Source: an uncultured Pirellulaceae bacterium | GTDB lineage: Bacteria; Planctomycetota; Planctomycetia; Pirellulales; Pirellulaceae | Length of the DNA: 64,000 nucleotides | Reading direction: 5' to 3' | Assembly (NCBI GenBank): GCA_937928555.1 | Contig: CALFWR010000025.1 | Coordinates: 1 to 64,000, forward strand | Shown here: one piece after another, positions 27,801 to 36,681 of the stretch | How positions within the stretch are numbered: position 1 is the first letter of the stretch | Layout of the letters: each line of letters opens with the position of its first letter | Notes under the pieces: model-generated | Told to the model about the DNA's origin: nothing | What the model saw: the letters and a program-made list of their open reading frames with translations, nothing else | Database searches by the model: none | Program-made: the position numbers and the translations under genes

Positions 27801-28460
27801 TTATCGTCTTCGACGGACCAGCGTGACCATGATCAGAACCGAAAGAGCCACCGCTGCGGTCGGTTCAGGAACAGCAGTAAGTGTGACGGTGAAGTCGCCT
27901 TGCAGATTGGCCCCTTGGAAACTGTTTAGAACAAAAAACTCAATGGTATTGTTGCCGGCGACCAGCAGGCTGGAGAAGTCCTCGGGTGTAAAGACCGGCG
28001 TGTAAGGAGTAACCGCAGTGTCACCCACAAACGTCGCCCCGCTGAACGTTGTGCCGGCCGACGTAGCATCGATCGTTAAACGCGGAAGGCCATTGTCATT
28101 TGGGCTGAATGGCAGATTCACTCCGCCCCCGCCTGATTCGCCGGTATTGAGAAAAACGCTTTCCGGACCGAACTGTGAAATGTCATCGTAAAGCGGGAAA
28201 AGGGACGTGCCATTGATCACGACATTCACCCCGGCATCAACAATCGTCAGGTTGGCAAGGAGTTCCACGTTTGGAATTTCTGCGGCAGAAACATTGAACA
28301 TCGCGGTTCCCGCCAAAAAACCGCCTCCTGAAGGTTGGGAAACTGAAATAGGGCCAGCGTCCAGGATGGTATCAGCAAAGCTATTGCCAGCGACCAGAGC
28401 AAGCACAAGAATTGAAACGGCAAACGCGGGCACAAGTCGTGACGGAGAACTGCTGTTCAT
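27801..28460 (-). CDS. PEP-CTERM sorting-domain secreted protein
   Basis: 219 aa from the ATG at 28460, where a Sec signal begins (MNSSSPSRLVPAFAVSILVL, cleavage after NSFA). The C-terminus VPEPTAAVALSVLIMVTLV followed by RRRR is a PEP-CTERM anchor for exosortase. The body is a beta-rich, Gly/Asn-containing extracellular domain without catalytic motifs. It is not closely similar to the other PEP-CTERM protein at 15.8 kb beyond the anchor. Confidence 0.88.
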   Translation of the reverse strand: MNSSSPSRLVPAFAVSILVLALVAGNSFADTILDAGPISVSQPSGGGFLAGTAMFNVSAAEIPNVELLANLTIVDAGVNVVINGTSLFPLYDDISQFGPESVFLNTGESGGGGVNLPFSPNDNGLPRLTIDATSAGTTFSGATFVGDTAVTPYTPVFTPEDFSSLLVAGNNTIEFFVLNSFQGANLQGDFTVTLTAVPEPTAAVALSVLIMVTLVRRRR

Positions 28461-28807
28461 AGCACTATTCCAGAAGAGAGCGTAAATGGAGCAGGAAACG
28501 AAAGGCATCTCTCGAAGGAGAGTTTCCCTACGAGATCATCGGATCGCGACCTGCATTGCGGCAACCAAAAGAAACGGCCTTGGCCGCCTTAACCGATTGT
28601 TGGAGAGAGAAATCGGCAAACGCCTTATAGCCGGTTGAGGCAAATTCGTATCGTAGCAATCACAGCAGTAAGAGCAGCAAAACCGTGGGCAAACAGAGTT
28701 GCTGGCAACCGACGGTTGTCACCGTTGTACCGGTCTCAGTAGCTGGACAAGGTGCTTCGGAAATGGACTTTCTGAGGTTAAACTCATCTTTATTTTGTAA
28801 GAGCCAG
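28461..28807. other. Divergent promoter region of the PEP-CTERM gene and xseA
   Basis: 347 bases with no gene. It must hold promoters in both directions, but no clear -35/-10 pair could be assigned. A small self-complementary CTCTCGAAGGAGAG lies near 28,511. Confidence 0.4.
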
Positions 28808-30010
28808 ATGAATTCCAACGAACCTGTCTCAGTCTCGGTCCTCACCGACGCCCTCAAGCACACGCTCAACCAGACCTTTAGTCGGGTCTGGGTTCAGGGC
28901 GAGATCTCCACCTTGACGCGGCCGCGATCGGGACACATCTACTTTTCGATCAAGGACGAATTCGCACAGTTAAGTGCGGTGATTTGGCGGACCGATGCCG
29001 AGCGGCTTACTTTCGATCCCAGACAGGGCCAAAAAGTTATCTGCGGAGGCTTTGTCGATGTTTACTCGCAGCGCGGCGTCTATCAACTGGTCGTCAAGCA
29101 ACTGCAGCCGATTGGAATCGGAGCCATCGAACTGGCTTACCGGCAACTGCACGAGAAACTTAAATCCGAAGGCCTGTTCGATCCGGATTCAAAAAAAACG
29201 TTGCCGAGACTTCCCAGAAAGGTGGCTGTCATCAGCAGCCCTACCGGAGCCGCGATTCGGGACTTTCTTCAGGTCCTCGGCCGGCGTTGGAAAGACATCG
29301 AACTGGTGGTGTTGCCGGTCAAAGTCCAGGGACAAGGTGCTGCAGATGAAATCGCGGGGGCGTTTGCCAAACTTGCCAAGCTGAATGACAGGCCGGATGT
29401 TGTGGTGCTGACGCGGGGCGGTGGGAGCAAGGAAGATTTGTGGAGCTTCAGTGAGGAAAAAGTCTGCCGCGCGGTGTACGCATGCGAGATCCCGGTGGTT
29501 TGCGGCGTGGGGCATGAGATCGATGTTTCTCTGGCTGACCTGGTGGCCGACAAGCGAGCTTTGACTCCCTCCGAAGCCGCCGAACTGATCGTGCCTGATC
29601 GCAACGAGCTGGTGCAGAACCTGATTGCTGCCAAATCCAGAATTGCAAGGATCGTGCACCAGGGGTACTTGCGCGCCAAAGAAGACCTGCACCAAATCGC
29701 CAGTCGCCCCGCATTGGCGCGCCCGACCGACATCATTGATCGCTACGTCCAGGAAGTTGACCAGCTCGAACCTCGCTTGCGAGAAAGTGCTGCTTCGATG
29801 CTGCGGTTGGCCGAACGAGACCTCTCGGGGGCTGCCCGCCAACTGGAGGCGGTCAACCCACTGGCTGTGCTTGCTCGTGGCTACAGCATGGCGATGAAGG
29901 GTTCGGCGGTGATCGTTTCGGCGGATCAGGTATCAGAAGGCGATGTGATCAAGACGCGATTGCACAGCGGCACCGTCACAAGCACCGTTGATGGTGTCGC
30001 ACAACAATAG
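28808..30010 (+). CDS. xseA: Exodeoxyribonuclease VII large subunit
   Basis: 400 aa from the ATG at 28808, where the family opening begins (EPVSVSVLTDALKHTLNQ); the frame is open for 41 more codons upstream to a GTG, but that part is not family-like. It has the OB-fold VWVQGEISTLTRPRSGHIYFSIKD, then RLPRKVAVISSPTGAAIRDFL, VLTRGGGSKEDLWSFSEE, and VGHEIDVSLADLVADKRALTPSEAAE. It degrades single-stranded DNA in both directions with XseB, encoded far away at 49.7 kb. Convergent with mutS. Confidence 0.94.
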   Translation: MNSNEPVSVSVLTDALKHTLNQTFSRVWVQGEISTLTRPRSGHIYFSIKDEFAQLSAVIWRTDAERLTFDPRQGQKVICGGFVDVYSQRGVYQLVVKQLQPIGIGAIELAYRQLHEKLKSEGLFDPDSKKTLPRLPRKVAVISSPTGAAIRDFLQVLGRRWKDIELVVLPVKVQGQGAADEIAGAFAKLAKLNDRPDVVVLTRGGGSKEDLWSFSEEKVCRAVYACEIPVVCGVGHEIDVSLADLVADKRALTPSEAAELIVPDRNELVQNLIAAKSRIARIVHQGYLRAKEDLHQIASRPALARPTDIIDRYVQEVDQLEPRLRESAASMLRLAERDLSGAARQLEAVNPLAVLARGYSMAMKGSAVIVSADQVSEGDVIKTRLHSGTVTSTVDGVAQQ

Positions 30011-30082
30011 AAAACGCCGTGTCGGCTGGTTGTGAATTATTCGGATTGGGGCAGCGCGATCGTGTCCTGCCGACGCGAGGAG

Positions 30083-32698
30083 TTACTCGGCGACTTCTTC
30101 CTTGAACTGTTGCAGCATCTCTAGGGCGGCGATGGGAGTCAGGTGGTTGGGATCAAGGGTGCGGATTCGTTCGATCAGTGGGTGCTCGACTTCGAACAGT
30201 GTCATCTGCATTCCGCTTTGGCTTTTTCGCGATGAACTGGCTCCGGCGGCAGCGACGGTCTCGCGGCTTTTTTCCAAATCGTTTTCGGTTTCCAGTCGAC
30301 CAAGGATTTGCTCAGCGCGTTGATGGACCCAGGCGGGAACTCCGGCGAGTCTGGAGACGTGGATCCCGTAGCTTTTGTCGGCACTGCCCGGCACAATTTT
30401 GTGCAGAAAGACAATCTTCTCTTCCCATTCGCGAACCGAAACGTTGTAGTTCGCGACACCGCCAAAGTCCTGTTCTAACGCCGTAAGCTCATGGTAATGC
30501 GTCGCAAACAGTGTCCGGCAACCGATCTGGTCGTGAAGGTATTCAACAATCGCCCACGCCAGTGAGACTCCATCGTAAGTGCTTGTGCCTCGTCCGATTT
30601 CGTCAAGGATCACCAGTGAACGCGATGTCGCCGTATTGAGAATCCGGGCCGTTTCGGTCATTTCGACCATGAAGGTACTTTGGCCGCGGGACAATTCATC
30701 ATTGGCACCGACACGGGCAAAGATCTGATCGACGATTCCAATCCGCGCCCTTGTCGCCGGGACAAAACTGCCCACATGAGCCAGTAGCGTCATCAAAGCC
30801 ACCTGACGGATGTAGGTGCTTTTACCGGCCATGTTGGGGCCGGTGATCAGGTGCAAAAAGCCATGGTCTTCGTCGACCGATGTGTCGTTGGGAACAAAGG
30901 CTCCCAGCGGCTGCATGATATCGAGCACCGGGTGGCGGCCTTCGGCGATCTCAAGCGTTGATTCGGTAACCATCTCGGGGCGACAGTAGTTTTGCTCTGC
31001 AGCCAACTGGGCAAAACCGGCTAGGGTATCGAGCGTCGCGATGACATCTGCATTGCTCTTCAGCCGAGCAATGTGAGTTCGGGCAAGTTCGCGAAGTCCA
31101 TCGAAAATGGCAAGTTCTGCTTCGGTTGCTTTTTCATCCGCGGAGAGGACTTTTTCTTCGTACTCCTTGAGTTCGGGCGTGATAAAGCGTTCCGCATTCT
31201 TCAAAGTTTGTTTGCGAATAAAGTTGTCCGGGACTTTGTCGCGATGCGTGTGGGTTACTTCGACGTAATAGCCAAAGACTCTGTTGAAGCCAACTTTGAG
31301 GCTGGGGATGCCGGTCGATTCGCAGATCTCCTGTTGATAATTCGCGATCCACTGCTTCCCGCCGGCCGAAAGCTCACGCAGTCGATCCAGATTCTCGTCG
31401 TAATGGTCACGGATAAAGTTACCGTCACGCGTGTGCGGAGGGCATGATTCAATCAACGCCTGCTCCAACTCGTCACACAACTCTGAGCACGGATCGAGTT
31501 CACGTGTCAAGCTGACAAGTAGCGGGGACTTGCTGTCGGCCAGGTGCAATTTGAGGTCCGGCAGTTGTGAAAGGGTCAGGGCGATGCCCTTGAGGTCGCG
31601 GGGCGAGACCCGGCCGGTCGCGATTTTTGCAATCAAACGCTGTAAATCATGAATGCCTTTGAGTGCGTCACGGACTTGCGAGCGGACCGGCGAGTCGGCA
31701 CGCAATTCAGCAACCGCATCGTGACGCTGACCGATCTTCTCGACATCAATTAGTGGTGCCAACAGCCACTGTCCAAGTAGCCGGCTGCCCATGGGTGTCT
31801 GGCACCGATCCATGACTCCAAGCAAACTGCCTTCGCGGTTTCCGGTCCGCAATGTCTGATTGATTTCGAGGCTTCGCCACGTCGCGACATCGATGCGAAC
31901 GTGTTCGTTGACGTGGAACGGCTTTACATGATCAAAGTGCTCAAGGGCTGACTTTTGCGTCTCTCGCAGATACTCAATCACCGCCCCGGCGGCGCAGACA
32001 GCAGCCGGCCCAAAGTCTTCGATCCCGAAACCGTCCAGTGAGTTCACGTTGAGCTGTTTGAGCAAGAGTGAATGAGAAGCTTCCAGGCCGAACGCCCAAT
32101 CGGGCCGATGCGTGGTGATGAATTCACCCCAGGAAAATTGCTGTTCGAACAGCTCCGCCAGTTGCTGAGGGACGAGAATTTCGGAGGGGCCGATTTTCTG
32201 CAACAGGTCTTCGACTTGCTGTTGCGAAACGGTCGTTACATGAAAAGCACCGGTGGAAACATCTGCCCATGCAACCGCGACCACATTCGGTAGCTTGCGA
32301 TCGTGAAGAGATGCCGGAAAGAAGGCGCAGAGATAGTTGCTGTGTGTCGGTTCGAGCAGGTCCGAATCGACAATTGTGCCCGGGGTCACAAGCTGAGTGA
32401 TCTCGCGTTTGACCAGGCCCTTGGCCTTTTTTGGGTCTTCCACTTGCTCGCAAACGGCAACACGGTGACCTTTCTTGATCAACTTGGCAAGATAACTGTC
32501 CAGTTGATGGTGTGGAAATCCCGCCATTGGAACGGTGTTGGCTTTGTCGCGGCTTGTCAGTGTCAAGCCAAGCACTTTGGCGGCCGCTTTGGCGTCTTCG
32601 TGAAAGAGTTCGTAAAAATCACCCATTCGAAAAAAAAGCAAAGCGTCACCGCATGCTTCTTTGGCTTGGTGATACTGTTTCATCATGGGCGTCGTCAT
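30083..32698 (-). CDS. mutS: DNA mismatch repair protein MutS
   Basis: 871 aa. The mismatch-reading motif FRMGDFYELF is at residues ~22-32. Then come connector, core and clamp domains and the ABC-type ATPase with Walker A TGPNMAGKSTYIRQV (about residue 620), LSRGQSTFMVEM, and Walker B SLVILDEIGRGTSTYDG. A short C-terminal dimerisation tail follows. It detects base mismatches and starts repair with MutL, which is not in the window. Convergent with xseA. Confidence 0.97.
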   Translation of the reverse strand: MTTPMMKQYHQAKEACGDALLFFRMGDFYELFHEDAKAAAKVLGLTLTSRDKANTVPMAGFPHHQLDSYLAKLIKKGHRVAVCEQVEDPKKAKGLVKREITQLVTPGTIVDSDLLEPTHSNYLCAFFPASLHDRKLPNVVAVAWADVSTGAFHVTTVSQQQVEDLLQKIGPSEILVPQQLAELFEQQFSWGEFITTHRPDWAFGLEASHSLLLKQLNVNSLDGFGIEDFGPAAVCAAGAVIEYLRETQKSALEHFDHVKPFHVNEHVRIDVATWRSLEINQTLRTGNREGSLLGVMDRCQTPMGSRLLGQWLLAPLIDVEKIGQRHDAVAELRADSPVRSQVRDALKGIHDLQRLIAKIATGRVSPRDLKGIALTLSQLPDLKLHLADSKSPLLVSLTRELDPCSELCDELEQALIESCPPHTRDGNFIRDHYDENLDRLRELSAGGKQWIANYQQEICESTGIPSLKVGFNRVFGYYVEVTHTHRDKVPDNFIRKQTLKNAERFITPELKEYEEKVLSADEKATEAELAIFDGLRELARTHIARLKSNADVIATLDTLAGFAQLAAEQNYCRPEMVTESTLEIAEGRHPVLDIMQPLGAFVPNDTSVDEDHGFLHLITGPNMAGKSTYIRQVALMTLLAHVGSFVPATRARIGIVDQIFARVGANDELSRGQSTFMVEMTETARILNTATSRSLVILDEIGRGTSTYDGVSLAWAIVEYLHDQIGCRTLFATHYHELTALEQDFGGVANYNVSVREWEEKIVFLHKIVPGSADKSYGIHVSRLAGVPAWVHQRAEQILGRLETENDLEKSRETVAAAGASSSRKSQSGMQMTLFEVEHPLIERIRTLDPNHLTPIAALEMLQQFKEEVAE

Positions 32699-32947
32699 CG
32701 CCGAAATTTAACAGCTTAAGGGGCGACATTCGAGCCCCGTCGCGGCTGACGCGAGGAAAATCATGCCCTCTTGCATCCGCCGGTTTTCCCCTATCGCGAG
32801 AATCGGAGAATAAGTCAAAAGCCGCAAAGTTAACTTGATCCCAAAGGACACTTTCGAAGGCTGATATCAGTTGGTTCAAATTTGGAAACTTGACCGTGTT
32901 TTCGCATCGTCACGGTCGATTTCGCAAAAAGAACCAAATTTGAATTC

Positions 32948-32975
32948 TTGAGGGTTCGATAGGCTCTGTTATAGT
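32948..32975 (+). promoter_or_regulatory. Candidate sigma-70-type promoter for the BY-kinase gene
   Basis: TTGAGG (32948-32953), 16-base spacer, then TATAGT (32970-32975). It lies in the 385-base gene-free stretch upstream of the GTG start at 33084, leaving a leader of about 100 bases. Predicted from consensus only. Confidence 0.45.
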
Positions 32976-33083
32976 AGATGACGCGAACGCGCGAGTTCCC
33001 GTTTACGTGGATCAACTCGTAGGCATTCTCGAAGTTACTCTTCGCACCTGTTTTGCATCGCTGAATTTTCTGGAGAACGTATC

Positions 33084-35483
33084 GTGGAACAACAACCCAA
33101 TCAAATTGGCCAGTTTCAGAGCTCGCCCATGGGCGTAGGACCGATGCCCGGCATGGCACCGATGAACATGTCACAGGAAGAAGAGTCCGCTTTTGACTTT
33201 TGGGGCGTTCTGAATCGCCGCAAGTGGTTGGTCTTTTTGGGGCTCGTGACGGGCATCGCGGTTGGGGCGTTGGTTTATGCCAAAAGCGAAACGATCTACG
33301 AAAGCGTGGCGTTCATCCAGATCGAACCCAAGATCAGCCCGATCGTAACGCAGACTAACGGTAACGCTTACGCTCCCAAGGTCAGTGAGGGGGTCGCGCA
33401 CGAAAAATTGATCGGCCAAAAATTGATGGTCGAGAGATGCCTTAGTCGCGAGAACAGCAAACTGAAGAATCTTGAGTCCTTCGAGGAAATCCCGATGGAC
33501 GAAATCGCAGACGAGGTGATGGGTAATCTTGCTGTCACTGCCGACCGCGAAGCCAAATATATTTATCAGCTTCGTTACAAATCAACTGACAAAACTGATA
33601 GCTACACAATTCTCAACAATCTGATCGCGACCTATGAAGAGCATTTGATTGAACAGTACAAACAGGATCAGGGTGATTTTGTCAGAACGCTTCGCGATTA
33701 CATCGACACGTTCAACAACAAGTACGAAGTCGCGAACAAAGAGCTCGAAGCACTAAACAAGGAGTACACCGCTTTGCCGCTTCCCAATGGCGGATCGATC
33801 TACGCAATTTTTGTCGTTGAAACGGGTAAGTCGATTGAGGCCCTTAACGGCGAACTTGGAGTCCTTCAGCGGGATCAGGCAATGAACCGGGAGGCTTTTG
33901 AAGGAGGTGAGCAAGCAATCGCAGCTCGCGTTTGGGAACTGCGAAATGCAAAGCAGCTTCCACAGCTCTCCCGGAACATCAACAACGGTAGTTTTTTGCA
34001 AGGCCTCCAGTCGCGGGTTCTTGAAGCAGAGGCAAACTACGACACGATTCGAAGACGCCTTGGCCCCGGTCACCCTGACTCGATTGCCGTCGAATCGCAA
34101 ATCTCATTTCTTAAAAAGCAGTTGGAAGAGGCCAAAGCACAGTTGGCCCAAGAAGGCCAGGACAATCTGGCACTCCCGGATAACATTGTGCTTGAACGAA
34201 TCCAAGACCAGACCACTCGAAGAATTACAGACTTGACCGAGTTGATTCAGGAAAAGAACGCCGCTTGGGAACGGAACAACACCGAAGCTACGCGGCTTTC
34301 GAAAATCAACCAGAGGATCATGGACAAGAAACGTCAAATCGATGACATCCGTGAAGTACTCAAGTTTACTGAGCAAAAGGTGATGGAACTGAATCCACGA
34401 GGCAAAATAGATGGCAGTTTCACCGAAGGCTACCGCTTTGACAAACTACAGAACGCTCAGGAAGGCCAACAAATTTGGCCAAACCTGCCCATCCTTCTTG
34501 GTCTTGGCGGGATCCTTGGTTCACTTTTCGGTTTCGGGGTCGGTTGCTTGGTAGAACTTGCGGACAAGACCTTTCACAATCCATCAGAGATCACTCGTCA
34601 GCTGAACGTTCCGCTGATCGGACACATTCCGGTTATCGGTCAAAGCAAACGATACCTGGTTGAAGGTTCAGCGATCGAACCGATCGTCTGTTCCTACCAC
34701 CGGCCCAAGTCCCAGGTGTCCGAAGCATTCAGGGCGGTTCGAACTTCTCTGTTTTTCAACACCCAAGGCAAGAAACACCAGGTGATCCAAGTCACCAGTC
34801 CTACGCCGGGTGATGGAAAGTCGACTCTCTCGTCGAACCTCGCGGTTTCGATTGCCCAGTCAGGCAAACGAGTCCTATTGGTCGATGGTGACATGCGTCG
34901 TCCACGTCAAAACGGAACCTTTGGCGTAACCTCCAAAGAAGGGTTCTCAACCGTCCTTGCTGGTCAGTCCCACTGGCGTGACTGTGTCTTCGAGGTAGCA
35001 GAAATCGAAGGCCTTTCGTTGATGCCTTGCGGCTCAAAACCTCAGAACCCGGCTGAGCTTTGCTCGTCACCTGTGGTCCAGGAACTGATTGACCAAATGC
35101 GGGTTGAGTATGACTTTGTGATTATTGACACGCCTCCTCTTCTTGCGGTAACTGATGCCTGTCCAATCGCGGCGCGTGTTGATGGCGTGGTTCTGTGTAT
35201 CCGCATCAAGAAGAACGTTCGGGTCAGTGCAGAACGAGCCACCGAGATGCTTCGGAATCTTGGTGCGAGCTGTCTTGGGCTTGTGGTCAACGGAGTCGGC
35301 CAACAGTCTGGTTACGGAAGTCAGTACACTTACGGTGCCTACCGAGCCGGCTACTCTTACAACGGCTACGGCTATGGTTATGGGTACGGTTACGGATACG
35401 GCAGCGGAAAGTACTACGACGAAGACCAAAAAGGTCGAAAAGTCAAACCGGAAGTCGCTCAGCGGATCGAAGCCCAAGGTTAG
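33084..35483 (+). CDS. Wzz/BY-kinase fusion (polysaccharide tyrosine autokinase)
   Basis: 799 aa from a GTG with GGAGA eight bases before it. A Wzz-like chain-length domain (helix at ~47-66, long coiled coil, second helix ~463-490) is fused to a cytoplasmic tyrosine kinase: Walker A TSPTPGDGKSTLSSNLA (~572), Walker A' VLLVDGDMRRP (~597), Walker B FVIIDTPP (~678). The tail (~745-785) is an uncommonly regular Tyr-Gly run for autophosphorylation. Such proteins regulate export and length of capsule or exopolysaccharide. No Wza, Wzx, Wzy or phosphatase gene is adjacent. A strong terminator follows. Confidence 0.93.
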   Translation: MEQQPNQIGQFQSSPMGVGPMPGMAPMNMSQEEESAFDFWGVLNRRKWLVFLGLVTGIAVGALVYAKSETIYESVAFIQIEPKISPIVTQTNGNAYAPKVSEGVAHEKLIGQKLMVERCLSRENSKLKNLESFEEIPMDEIADEVMGNLAVTADREAKYIYQLRYKSTDKTDSYTILNNLIATYEEHLIEQYKQDQGDFVRTLRDYIDTFNNKYEVANKELEALNKEYTALPLPNGGSIYAIFVVETGKSIEALNGELGVLQRDQAMNREAFEGGEQAIAARVWELRNAKQLPQLSRNINNGSFLQGLQSRVLEAEANYDTIRRRLGPGHPDSIAVESQISFLKKQLEEAKAQLAQEGQDNLALPDNIVLERIQDQTTRRITDLTELIQEKNAAWERNNTEATRLSKINQRIMDKKRQIDDIREVLKFTEQKVMELNPRGKIDGSFTEGYRFDKLQNAQEGQQIWPNLPILLGLGGILGSLFGFGVGCLVELADKTFHNPSEITRQLNVPLIGHIPVIGQSKRYLVEGSAIEPIVCSYHRPKSQVSEAFRAVRTSLFFNTQGKKHQVIQVTSPTPGDGKSTLSSNLAVSIAQSGKRVLLVDGDMRRPRQNGTFGVTSKEGFSTVLAGQSHWRDCVFEVAEIEGLSLMPCGSKPQNPAELCSSPVVQELIDQMRVEYDFVIIDTPPLLAVTDACPIAARVDGVVLCIRIKKNVRVSAERATEMLRNLGASCLGLVVNGVGQQSGYGSQYTYGAYRAGYSYNGYGYGYGYGYGYGSGKYYDEDQKGRKVKPEVAQRIEAQG
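35365..35402 (+). repeat. 6 bp tandem repeat GGNTAY coding the Tyr-Gly tail
   Basis: About six in-frame copies of GGCTAT/GGTTAC-type hexamers encode alternating Gly-Tyr near the kinase C-terminus. Third positions vary, so this is protein-level selection or old duplication rather than a recent perfect expansion. Confidence 0.8.
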
Positions 35484-35505
35484 TCCGACTGGTCAAACGA
35501 AGAAC

Positions 35506-35533
35506 GCCGCTGTGTTTCGCAGCGGCTTTTTTT
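35506..35533 (+). terminator. Intrinsic terminator of the BY-kinase gene
   Basis: A 7 bp stem GCCGCTG/CAGCGGC with loop TGTTTCG and seven T immediately after, 22 bases past the stop codon. MITE copy 4 lies 25 bases further on, so here the terminator stays between gene and element. Confidence 0.92.
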
Positions 35534-35558
35534 GTGCCTGGCCTTCTGTCACTCTCAT

Positions 35559-35745
35559 CCCGGATTATTCACGAGGCGTGGGCGTCAGAATCAGTTGAGA
35601 CAGTGATCCGCGACTCAGATGCGATGAAACGATCGCTGTGGTTTTCATCTACCGGATGATTTACATTTCTTGTTGAAATTCAGCGTTTCCCTTGCTCCTG
35701 TTGGCCAAGCGTAGAATCAACGCCCGTCGTCGTGAATAATCCGGG
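35559..35745 (+). mobile_element. MITE-like element, copy 4 (full length, 187 bp)
   Basis: Perfect 16 bp inverted ends CCCGGATTATTCACGA / TCGTGAATAATCCGGG with a perfect flanking duplication CTCAT (35554-35558 and 35746-35750). Same orientation as copies 1 and 2. An internal inverted repeat GATGAAA/TTTCATC could form a hairpin. It sits between the kinase terminator and the HEAT lipoprotein gene. Confidence 0.92.
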
Positions 35746-35859
35746 CTCATAGGGCACTTCTTTCGGACGCCCAAAGTGCTGTCACTTTCACCCAGTGACA
35801 TTCTCGCTGCGGGCCACATTTGCTACCGTCGCTGAACTTCTCTCACATGGATCGCTCGC

Positions 35860-36606
35860 ATGCCCAAGGTTCACCGAATCCCAACAATTTTGCTGGTCGT
35901 TGCCGCCGTTGTGATTTGCGGCTGTGCCGAAGGACAATTCTGGCAGACCGGAAAGTACGCCCCTTGGGTGCAGGAAAAGTGGGCCGCCGAAGAGAAAATC
36001 GCCGACACACTTTTCGCCAGAAAGCGTCGAATGTCGGCAGCAGTTGAATCGGTCCTGAACGCTCCGGTAGAGCGGCAGCAGGAAGTCGCTACGAAACTTT
36101 CGGATGTCGTCCTCAGGGATCCAGTGCTTTTGCTGCGGCTTCACGCCCTCAAGCTGATCACCTCGCTTAACTGTCCAAAAACACTCGAAACATTGACGAT
36201 CTCGTCTTCAGATCCGTCTTCAGACATTCGAATTGCGACCGTCAAAGCTCTCCAGACGGTCGGCTCAAATGACGCTTTATTCCAACTACAGGAAGTGTTG
36301 GCCAACGACACCGACGATGATGTCCGCCTTGCTGCAACCCGGGCACTGAGCAGTTTCCGCTCTCAGCAGTCTGTCAAAGCCCTCGGAATCGCGTTGGCGG
36401 ACAGAAATCCGGCACTGCAAATCAGTGCCACGGAGTCTCTCGCGGCGGTTACTGGAAACATTGAAATTGGTCGCGATGTCGTCGCATGGCGGAACTATGT
36501 CGAGCGAACACAAGGCAACGCTTTGCCAGCGGAGACCGGGGCGCCGTTGTCAGCATCGGATCCCACCGAACGCATTGCTGATTCAAATGAGTCTCTGTAT
36601 CGATAA
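35860..36606 (+). CDS. HEAT-repeat lipoprotein
   Basis: 248 aa. The signal peptide IPTILLVVAAVVICGC ends in a lipobox (VICGC), so the protein should be lipid-anchored. Residues ~60-205 hold three to four HEAT-like helix pairs, such as DIRIATVKALQTVGSNDALFQL and DVRLAATRALSSFRSQQSVKAL, a protein-interaction scaffold. The C-terminus is Ala/Glu-rich and probably flexible. It lies 75 bases upstream of the diadenylate cyclase gene on the same strand and may be co-transcribed; a functional link is not established. Confidence 0.82.
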   Translation: MPKVHRIPTILLVVAAVVICGCAEGQFWQTGKYAPWVQEKWAAEEKIADTLFARKRRMSAAVESVLNAPVERQQEVATKLSDVVLRDPVLLLRLHALKLITSLNCPKTLETLTISSSDPSSDIRIATVKALQTVGSNDALFQLQEVLANDTDDDVRLAATRALSSFRSQQSVKALGIALADRNPALQISATESLAAVTGNIEIGRDVVAWRNYVERTQGNALPAETGAPLSASDPTERIADSNESLYR

Positions 36607-36681
36607 TCAGTCAGCCCTGTTGAAAAGAGACAGGTAAAAATGCTATCTTGTGAGGTCAACGCAAGTTAGTGGAACGTATAA

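Noticed and set aside
28685-28807. N-terminal 41-residue extension of XseA from a GTG
   Set aside because: Sequence is not family-like, and the conserved opening begins right after the ATG at 28808.
32646-32879. 77-codon minus-strand frame overlapping the mutS start
   Set aside because: Overlaps mutS in another frame and has no recognisable features.
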